Shown here: positions 50,760 through 62,356 of the stretch, one piece after another
Layout of the letters: every line of letters begins with the position of its first letter
Numbering within the stretch: the stretch's first letter is position 1
Notes under the pieces: generated by a model
What the model saw: the letters and a program-made list of their open reading frames with translations, nothing else
What the model was told of the DNA's origin: nothing
Database searches by the model: none
Translations under genes and position numbers: made by a program
Origin: Chromohalobacter marismortui
Lineage (GTDB): Bacteria > Pseudomonadota > Gammaproteobacteria > Pseudomonadales > Halomonadaceae
Direction of reading: 5' to 3'
Length of the DNA: 64,000 bases
Assembly: GCF_004364315.1 (NCBI RefSeq)
Contig: NZ_SOBR01000003.1
Location: 1-64,000 of the forward strand

Positions 50760-50833
50760 TATAATGTGTGTTTATGTGATGGCGGCTTGACGATAATGAA
50801 TCATTTGATCAATTCATAAGCCGCTGTTATTAT
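50760..50833 (+). promoter_or_regulatory. ectABC promoter region
   Basis: A perfect TATAAT is at 50760-50765. Nearer the gene, TTGATC (50805-50810), 17 bases, and TATTAT (50828-50833) make a sigma70-like promoter with a leader of about 28 bases. GATAATGAATCATT at 50792-50805 resembles a Fur box with a two-base deletion. GCGGCTT (50782-50788) and AAGCCGC (50818-50824), with TGAAT/ATTCA inside, form a dyad. Multiple promoters, and Fur boxes, are reported for C. salexigens ectA. Confidence 0.6.
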
Positions 50834-50866
50834 TGCAAACACATTCGCCATTAGCGAAACATGGAT

Positions 50867-52737
<1,871 letters not shown>

Positions 52738-52798
52738 CGGCGCTCTTTTTAGCGCGTTAACTCATAAGCGTCCATGCGCTACAGTGGACACGGGATGT

Positions 52799-52818
52799 GG
52801 CCCGCGAGCTCGCGGGCC
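52799..52818 (+). other. Perfect 20-base palindrome between ectB and ectC
   Basis: A perfectly self-complementary 20-base run (GGCCCGCGAG and its mirror) sits 61 bases after ectB and 30 before ectC, followed by TTGTATT. It would fold as a hairpin with little loop in mRNA. Possibly a partial terminator or stability element adjusting EctC supply. Confidence 0.7.
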
Positions 52819-52848
52819 TTGTATTGAGCCTATAGAGGATGTCGCCTC

Positions 52849-53244
52849 ATGATCGTTCGTAACCTGGAAGAGTGCCGCAAGACGGAGCGCTTCGTCGAAG
52901 CCGAAAACGGCAATTGGGATAGCACGCGCCTGGTGCTGGCCGACGACAACGTCGGTTTCTCGTTCAACATCACCCGTATTCATCCGGGTACCGAGACGCA
53001 CATCCACTACAAGCATCACTTCGAGGCGGTTTTCTGCTACGAAGGTGAAGGTGAAGTCGAAACGCTGGCTGACGGCAAGATTCATCCCATCAAGGCTGGC
53101 GACATGTATCTTCTCGACCAGCATGATGAACATTTGCTGCGTGGCAAGGAGAAAGGCATGACCGTCGCGTGCGTATTCAATCCCGCCTTGACCGGGCGCG
53201 AAGTGCACCGTGAAGATGGTTCCTACGCGCCGGTCGATGAGTGA
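52849..53244 (+). CDS. ectC: L-ectoine synthase EctC
   Basis: Cyclises N-gamma-acetyl-diaminobutyrate to ectoine, using a metal-dependent cupin fold. Conserved cupin residues lie in [20 protein letters not shown] and [21 protein letters not shown]. 131 residues, start ATG 52849 (GAGGATG leader). A terminator follows. Confidence 0.95.
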
Positions 53245-53268
53245 TCGACCAAGTCTGATATGACCCGT

Positions 53269-53301
53269 GAAAACGCTGCCTAGTAATGGCAGCGTTTTCT
53301 T
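53269..53301 (+). terminator. ectABC terminator
   Basis: GAAAACGCTGCC and GGCAGCGTTTTC form a perfect 12-bp stem with loop TAGTAAT, followed by TTTTAT. Confidence 0.9.
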
Positions 53302-53346
53302 TTATATGGGGAATGATCGAGCAGATGATAGATAGCACGCATATCT

Positions 53347-53406
53347 CTAGAATGAGAATGATGCCCTGACCATGACGACCCGGAAGTTCGCATAATATAT
53401 ATTATG
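53347..53406. promoter_or_regulatory. Metalloregulator-like operator elements upstream of zur
   Basis: AGAATGAGAATGATG at 53350-53364 resembles partial Fur/Zur half-sites. CATAATATATATTATG at 53391-53406 is a perfect 16-base AT palindrome 93 bases before the regulator start, resembling the centre of a Zur box (TAATATATATTA). Neither site is proven; autoregulation is an inference. Confidence 0.45.
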
Positions 53407-53498
53407 TTAAATACACACCCTGTGATGCGGTGCGCATCTGGCTCCATCCCGGGCAACGGCGTAGAATGTCCCGCACTACCGAGAACGATGGTGTTGCG

Positions 53499-53951
53499 AT
53501 GCTCGATTCCCATACGCTACTGACGCAGGCGGAACGCCAGTGCCACAAGCACGGTGCGCGCTTCACGCCGATACGGCGGCGTGTCCTGGAAATGATCGCC
53601 ACCTCACCTGGCGGCCTCAAGGCCTATGACCTACTCGATCGTCTCGCCACGGAGCATGCTTCGGCGCGCCCACCGACCATCTATCGCGCGCTGGAGTTCC
53701 TCATCGAGCACGGCCTGGTGCATCGTATCGAGTCGCTCAATGCCTATGTGGCCTGTCCCTGTCCCGAACACGCGCATGGCTTCCAGCTACTGATATGCCG
53801 TTCCTGTGGGCGCGTCGAAGAATTGCACCTCGACGACGTCAACGAACAACTGACTCAGGTAGCCCGTCAACAAGGCTACCGTATCGAGCGACAAACCATC
53901 GAGCTGCTGGGCCTATGTGCGTCTTGCACGGCGAAGCAGGCATCCGCTTAA
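53499..53951 (+). CDS. zur: Fur-family metal-responsive regulator, Zur-like
   Basis: 150-residue winged-helix repressor with metal sites. The N terminus (LLTQAERQC... RFTPIRRRVLEMI, AYDLLDRL, ARPPTIYRALEFLIE) follows E. coli Zur block for block. Cysteines: C15, C86, C88, C100, C103 (ICRSCG), C140, C143 (LCASC), and H91/H93/H110. This favours a zinc rather than iron regulator; the orthologue of this gene in C. salexigens has been described as fur. Start MLDSHTLL at 53499; 53466 is possible. Confidence 0.85.
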   Translation: MLDSHTLLTQAERQCHKHGARFTPIRRRVLEMIATSPGGLKAYDLLDRLATEHASARPPTIYRALEFLIEHGLVHRIESLNAYVACPCPEHAHGFQLLICRSCGRVEELHLDDVNEQLTQVARQQGYRIERQTIELLGLCASCTAKQASA

Positions 53952-53977
53952 TTCATCCGCCAAGGCGACGTCACACG

Positions 53978-54418
53978 ATGACCGAACTCTTCAAGCAACT
54001 CGAGCCGGCCACACAGGGTACGCGCAAAGCGATAAGCACGCTGCTCGATGCCGCGCGCTGGAACGATGACGGGCTGCTGCCCGCCATTGCACAGCAACAT
54101 GACAGCGGCGAGGTGCTGATGATGGCGTGGATGAACCGCGCCACGCTGGAGGAAACCCTCGCCACGGGGCGCGTCTGCTACTGGTCACGCTCGCGCGGCA
54201 AACCTTGGCGCAAGGGTGAGTCGTCCGGGCAGGTACAACGGTTGATGGCGGCGCATGTCGACTGCGACGGCGATACCCTGCTGCTGAGCGTCGACCAGCA
54301 AGGCCCCGCTTGCCACACCGGGCGGCGTAGTTGCTTCTACGTGGCACTGGGCGAGGAAATGGCGGAAATCGTCAGCGCCCCACTGATGGATCCTGCCGAA
54401 CTGTACGGCCAGCGCTAA
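53978..54418 (+). CDS. hisI: Phosphoribosyl-AMP cyclohydrolase
   Basis: Opens the adenine ring in histidine synthesis. Zinc and metal residues: VDCDGD and the C-x6-C pair in [13 protein letters not shown]. 146 residues, single-domain type (no HisE fusion). Starts 26 bases after the regulator and ends three bases before yidD. In C. salexigens, hisI is reported in an operon with fur and an unnamed orf6. Confidence 0.93.
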   Translation: MTELFKQLEPATQGTRKAISTLLDAARWNDDGLLPAIAQQHDSGEVLMMAWMNRATLEETLATGRVCYWSRSRGKPWRKGESSGQVQRLMAAHVDCDGDTLLLSVDQQGPACHTGRRSCFYVALGEEMAEIVSAPLMDPAELYGQR

Positions 54419-54420
54419 TC

Positions 54421-54705
54421 ATGCGACTTCTCGGCAAGTGCTTTTCAGGTCTCATGATCGGCCTGTTGCGCGGCTACCAGTACGTGATCAGCCCCCTGCT
54501 CGGCCCTCGCTGTCGCTTCTGGCCCAGTTGTTCGCAATACGCCGTAGAAGCCATCCAGATTCATGGCCCCCTGAAAGGCGGCTGGCTGGCGCTCAAACGA
54601 ATTCTAAAATGCCACCCCGGCCACCCCGGCGGCGTCGATCCTGTGCCGCCCGGACCAGGCGATGGCGACGCCTGCACCGATCACGAACACTCCCACACGC
54701 GCTGA
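54421..54705 (+). CDS. yidD: YidD-family membrane protein insertion factor
   Basis: 94-residue small protein with the YidD hallmarks [27 protein letters not shown] and [21 protein letters not shown]. An N-terminal membrane-associated helix; the C terminus is a His/Asp/Gly tail. YidD assists YidC-dependent insertion. Usually near rnpA/yidC; here it is relocated behind hisI, where it may correspond to the orf6 of the C. salexigens operon. Confidence 0.9.
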   Translation: MRLLGKCFSGLMIGLLRGYQYVISPLLGPRCRFWPSCSQYAVEAIQIHGPLKGGWLALKRILKCHPGHPGGVDPVPPGPGDGDACTDHEHSHTR

Positions 54706-54770
54706 AGGTCCTCTCTCTGGCCCTGCGTGGCGTGTGGAGAACAGGCGCTTAGGGGACCATTCAGGACACG

Positions 54771-55181
54771 CTAGGCCGCTTGTTTTGCCACCGCATAGAT
54801 GCGATCAAGCATGGCATGCAAGCCATTGCTGCGCGTCGGTGACAGATGCTTGTCGAGCCCCAGCTCGGCCAGGAAATCCGGCGGCGTCGCGTGAATCTCG
54901 CTGGGCGGCCGGTCGTTGTAGATCCGCAACAGGACGGCGATCAATCCCGAGACGATGGCGGCATCGGACGTCGCCTCGAAGTGCAGTCGGCCATCCTCCA
55001 GGCGGTCGTGAATCCAGACATTGGACTGACAGCCCTGAATCTTGGTGTCATCGTTCTTCAACGACTCAGGGAATGTGGGCAACTGTTTGCCCATGTCGAT
55101 GATGTACTGATAACGATCCATCCAGTTGTCGAACATGGCGAACTCATCGGCCAGTTCGGCTTGTGCTTCGCGTGCTGTCAT
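54771..55181 (-). CDS. sufE: Cysteine desulfuration protein SufE
   Basis: Accepts sulfur from a cysteine desulfurase for Fe-S assembly. The sulfur-accepting cysteine C51 is at the same number as in E. coli SufE (KIQGCQSNVWI). 136 residues, start MTAREAQAEL at 55181 with GGAGGG just before. Downstream of the recombinase gene by 27 bases on the same strand, so it may be read from it. Confidence 0.93.
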   Translation of the reverse strand: MTAREAQAELADEFAMFDNWMDRYQYIIDMGKQLPTFPESLKNDDTKIQGCQSNVWIHDRLEDGRLHFEATSDAAIVSGLIAVLLRIYNDRPPSEIHATPPDFLAELGLDKHLSPTRSNGLHAMLDRIYAVAKQAA

Positions 55182-55208
55182 GCGCCCTCCTCGCAAATCG
55201 ATGCCTCA

Positions 55209-56414
55209 TTATAACGTGCCATCACTATGCGTGTCGGCGTCCGTGAGCCGGTGATGCGTCAATTGACGATACCACTCTTCGGCCTCCGCATGCAGATAGC
55301 GGGCCGTGGTATCCAGGCGCGCGTGGCGCGCGGTTCGCGCCAGGTAGCGTAACTCCACGCCGGCCTGTGCCTGATGCGTCAACGCAGTGTGACGCAACCA
55401 ATGAGGCGTGGCCTGTTGCAGCGGCGCACGCTTGGCTTCCGACAGGTCGTCAAGGGCATGATAGCCCGCACGAAATGTCTCGCGAATCATCCGATAAAGC
55501 TGGTTGTCACCTAGCCCGCGCCGGCCATCCAACGCCCGTAGCAGCGGCGCGGTATCGTCGGGGTCAGGCTGCGGCGACATGCCCAGCGTCATCCGCCAAT
55601 CCGCGAGCAGCGTCATCATATCCGGCGGCACCGGCACCTCGGACAGCTTGTCGCCCTTCCCCACGACCCGCCACCACCAGCGCCCTTCACGCTGTATGAA
55701 GTCACCCATCCGCGCAGTGGCCATCTCGCTGATCCGGGGCGCCAGCAGATAGGCAAAGCCGAACAAGAAGCGACGCCGCGCCCAACGATAATAGGCGCCG
55801 CTGCCTGACTGTGGAGACGGCGGGACTTGCAGCCATGCCCAGAAGTGCTGCCACAGCGTCTTTTCGATATAACGCTCGATACGTTCGTTGCGATTGTCCA
55901 TGCGTCGACGCTTGTCGCGGATCAAGCGAAACGGGTTATGCTCGACCCACCCTGCCTCGACCAGCCAGGCGAACATACCTTGCAGAATGACCAATGCCTG
56001 GCGCCGGCTGGACGCCGAAAGCGGCTGGCGGAACGGCCTCCACTCTAACGCATGCCGGGGCCGTGACGGCCCCTGCCACAACGCCGCCGGCTGCGGATCG
56101 GCCAGGAAGCGCTCATAGGCATCCAGCGTGTCACGCCGGACGTCACTTAATGCTTCACTGCGCCGCTGAAGCCACAGCAACAGACGCTCGGCTTCCTTGC
56201 GATAGGCGCGCCATGTCTGAGGACTCGACTGAAACTCGCTCAGCCAGGATGCAACGGCTTCCACATCGGTGCGCGCCGAGATATGCACTGCACGCCTCGC
56301 GCCGGGTTTCTCCAACTCCCCTGACGTTTGTGACGTTCTCGAGGCGGCCCCGGTTTCGAGCGCGACGATCGCTGCGATTTCTTCTTCACGCACCTGCCCC
56401 CTGTCGTCCTGCAT
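55209..56414 (-). CDS. Tyrosine recombinase, complete catalytic set
   Basis: A 401-residue site-specific recombinase of the integrase/XerCD superfamily. All catalytic residues are present: R227 (LLAPRISEM), K256 (GKGDKLSEV), H338 and R341 (HWLRHTALTH), H364 (ARHARLDTT) and Y373 (ARYLHA). An N-terminal core-binding SAM-like domain spans about 50-160, after an acidic 45-residue tail. No prophage, attachment site or cargo genes surround it. It is divergent from the KfrA-like gene across a repeat-rich spacer. Activity looks intact; target site unknown. Confidence 0.9.
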   Translation of the reverse strand: MQDDRGQVREEEIAAIVALETGAASRTSQTSGELEKPGARRAVHISARTDVEAVASWLSEFQSSPQTWRAYRKEAERLLLWLQRRSEALSDVRRDTLDAYERFLADPQPAALWQGPSRPRHALEWRPFRQPLSASSRRQALVILQGMFAWLVEAGWVEHNPFRLIRDKRRRMDNRNERIERYIEKTLWQHFWAWLQVPPSPQSGSGAYYRWARRRFLFGFAYLLAPRISEMATARMGDFIQREGRWWWRVVGKGDKLSEVPVPPDMMTLLADWRMTLGMSPQPDPDDTAPLLRALDGRRGLGDNQLYRMIRETFRAGYHALDDLSEAKRAPLQQATPHWLRHTALTHQAQAGVELRYLARTARHARLDTTARYLHAEAEEWYRQLTHHRLTDADTHSDGTL

Positions 56415-56423
56415 GACACCCCT

Positions 56424-56589
56424 GTGACGTCTCTGGTTCCGATTCCACGCAGTCTCGAATATTACGCCTATAAATTCAAGATAATGCGCGTAATCTTGAA
56501 TTTTTACCGCCTTTGATAATGTATTTTACGTAATATGTTTAATGTAATATTGCCATTCACCAGTAACGAGGTATGCTGTAAGACGTCAC
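56424..56589. promoter_or_regulatory. AT-rich spacer with nested inverted repeats
   Basis: Outer arms GTGACGTCT (56424-56432) and AGACGTCAC (56581-56589) are perfect inverted copies. Inside, AAATTCAAGAT (56472-56482) and ATCTTGAATTT (56493-56503) flank 10 bases. GTAAT or TTAC motifs recur at 56461, 56490, 56504, 56526 and 56544. The spacer is far more AT-rich than its surroundings. This may hold recombinase sites, the KfrA-like operator and both promoters. Confidence 0.65.
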
Positions 56590-56625
56590 CCACGCCCCCG
56601 TGGCGCCCAGCACAAAGGACTCGAC

Positions 56626-57591
56626 ATGGCCCGCAACGGCATTCAATACGAAGATGTACAGCGCGCGATCGACACGCTGCTGCGTCACGATGAGGCCCCG
56701 ACCGTTCAGAAAATTCGCGACATCCTGGGCACGGGAAGCTTCACGACCATCAGCGATCACTTGCGGGAATGGCGGCTAAGACGGGAACAGAACCGCGACG
56801 TCACCCCGAGCGAGGCACCGCCGGAAGCGTTACAGGCATGGATGACGGATCTCTGGGCAAAGGCCCAAGCGCTGGCGGCGGAGTCCCTGGCGCATTACCG
56901 TCAAGAAGCCGATCAACGTATTGAAGAAGCGCAAGCCGACGCCCAAGCCGCCGCGCGCAAGGCGGCGGACGCCGAGGAACGCCTCGCGGCGCTGAACACG
57001 CACTTTGAACAGGCCCAGGCGCGCCTGGAAGAAAAGACAATGCAACTGGCCAATGCGCAAAGCGAACTGCAAGCGGCCCATCAGCAGGAAACTCAGCAGG
57101 CACGGCGCGTGCAGCAACTCGATGAGGAATGCCAGAAACATCAGCGCCAGCTAGAAACCGCGCGCAGCGAGCATCGTGAGGCCATGGCAAAGCTCGGGCG
57201 TGAGCATCAAACCCAATTGAAGCAGGAAGAGCAACGCCACGAGGCAGCGGAAGCACGCTTGATGGGGCTTCTCGATGACGCGCGTCAAGAGCGCCAGAAT
57301 GTCGAAAAGCAGGCCCAAAAACGTACTGCGTCCCTGGAGCAGAAACTCGAGCGCATGCAATCCGAGCTCGCCGAGCAGCGCCGTCAGTACACGACGCTGG
57401 AAGAAAAGGCTCGCAGTGAAACCTCGCAGCGCCAGGCATTGGAAAGCAAGTTACGGGAGAGCCAAGGTCAACTAGAGCAAACGCAAAGCGACAACCGGCG
57501 CGCAGAGCGTGAGCTCGAGCAACAGCACGCCATCAATCGCGAGTTGCGCGAAAAGCTGGCGCGTCTGCCGCTACCCCCCTTCGTCGTCTAA
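56626..57591 (+). CDS. KfrA-like DNA-binding coiled-coil protein
   Basis: 321 residues. The N-terminal ~115 residues (IQYEDVQRAIDTLLRHDEAPTVQKIRDILGTGSFTTISDHL) match the KfrA_N DNA-binding domain of plasmid segregation-associated proteins; the remaining 200 are a long Gln/Glu/Arg-rich coiled coil. AAAGGA lies before ATG 56626. KfrA proteins bind their own promoter and form long rods. Paired with a divergent recombinase, it may organise DNA for recombination. Chromosomal; no replication gene nearby. Confidence 0.85.
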   Translation: MARNGIQYEDVQRAIDTLLRHDEAPTVQKIRDILGTGSFTTISDHLREWRLRREQNRDVTPSEAPPEALQAWMTDLWAKAQALAAESLAHYRQEADQRIEEAQADAQAAARKAADAEERLAALNTHFEQAQARLEEKTMQLANAQSELQAAHQQETQQARRVQQLDEECQKHQRQLETARSEHREAMAKLGREHQTQLKQEEQRHEAAEARLMGLLDDARQERQNVEKQAQKRTASLEQKLERMQSELAEQRRQYTTLEEKARSETSQRQALESKLRESQGQLEQTQSDNRRAERELEQQHAINRELREKLARLPLPPFVV

Positions 57592-57613
57592 GACGACACT
57601 CGGGGGCCAGACC

Positions 57614-57647
57614 TCGAAAAAAGAAAGCCCGCTCGTGGCGGGCTTTC
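57614..57647 (-). terminator. Convergent terminator between the KfrA-like gene and nfuA
   Basis: GAAAGCCCGC (57623-57632) and GCGGGCTTTC (57638-57647) form a 10-bp perfect stem. An A-rich tract (GAAAAAAGAAAG, about 57616-57626) gives a U-tract on the reverse strand, so the best match is to nfuA termination, with use in both directions. Confidence 0.8.
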
Positions 57648-57698
57648 GATACTGACCATGAATTGTCGCGGCCCGATAGCGGTCGCGATCAATGACGG

Positions 57699-58289
57699 TC
57701 AACGATAATAGGCATTGGTATCGTCGGTATGATCGGTCACGTCGCGGATACCTGCCAGTTCGGGCACACGCTCGACCAGCGTCTTCTCGACCCCGTCCTT
57801 GAGCGTTATATCGACCGCGGCACAGCCCTGGCAACCACCGCCGAACTGCAGCACGGCGACATTTTCTTCGGTCAATTGCATGAGGCGGATTTCGCCGCCG
57901 TGAGCCGCCAAGCCGGGGTTGATTTCGCTATAGAGCACGTAGTTGACGCGATCTTCGAGTGGGCTATCGGCATTGACCTTGGGCATCTTGGCATTGGGGG
58001 CCTTGATGGTCAGTTGGCCGCCCATGCGATCCGGGTTGAAGTCGACCACCGCTTCTTCGAGGAATGCAATGCTGTTTTTCTCGAGATAGACCGTGATCTT
58101 GTCCAGGTCGAGGCGCTCGTCGCTGGGCTCTTCCTCACCCGGCCGGCAGTAAGCCAGGCAGGTTTCGGCATACGGCGTGCCCGGCTGTGTGATGAAGATG
58201 CGCACCGCAATGCCTTCGACGTTCTGCTTGGCCAACAGCTCGGCAAGATACTCCTGAGCGTTGTCGGTAATCTGGATGGGCTGGCTCAT
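57699..58289 (-). CDS. nfuA: Fe-S biogenesis protein NfuA
   Basis: Fe-S cluster carrier with an N-terminal degenerate A-type domain and C-terminal Nfu domain. The cluster-binding CxxC is C153/C156 ([10 protein letters not shown]). 196 residues, normal. With sufE on the other side, two Fe-S genes bracket the recombinase/KfrA pair. Divergent from metH across 215 bases. Confidence 0.95.
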   Translation of the reverse strand: MSQPIQITDNAQEYLAELLAKQNVEGIAVRIFITQPGTPYAETCLAYCRPGEEEPSDERLDLDKITVYLEKNSIAFLEEAVVDFNPDRMGGQLTIKAPNAKMPKVNADSPLEDRVNYVLYSEINPGLAAHGGEIRLMQLTEENVAVLQFGGGCQGCAAVDITLKDGVEKTLVERVPELAGIRDVTDHTDDTNAYYR

Positions 58290-58504
58290 AAAACGTTACT
58301 CTCTACCTGAGATGTTGCCTTCATGGTATGAAAAAGCATCGCCGGACACAATCCCGAGTATTTTGCTGGGTCTTGACGACTGCCCACCTAGCGGAGCTTC
58401 TGGTAACATCCACGCCTCGTGTATCGCCTGAGCGACATCGGTCTCGTACCGGTCTCGCCGACGCTCGTCCTACCGCTCGGATCCCGCTGGAGTAATACGC
58501 CGAC

Positions 58505-62242
<3,738 letters not shown>

Positions 62243-62356
62243 GAGATTATAACCAAAAAACAATAAAGTATTATTATTTATTCTTTCAAAGAATATAGAA
62301 GGCAGGGTAAGGTGCCCTGCTACGGCAATCCATGTGACTAGCAGGACACCGCCTGT
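62243..62356 (+). promoter_or_regulatory. AT-rich gap before the sulfite reductase gene
   Basis: A 114-base gap with a 45-base AT run (62244-62300), a TATTAT (62269-62274) -10 candidate and a TTCTTTCAAAGAA dyad. GGCAGGG and GCCCTGC form a short hairpin (about 62301-62321). CysB-type regulators prefer such AT-rich sites, but no consensus can be asserted. Confidence 0.4.

Noticed and set aside
55209-57591. Prophage or integrative element ends
   Set aside because: No tRNA, direct-repeat attachment site or structural phage gene was seen near the recombinase.
58290-58504. Cobalamin or SAH riboswitch ahead of metH
   Set aside because: No conserved core sequences of either class were seen in the 215-base gap.
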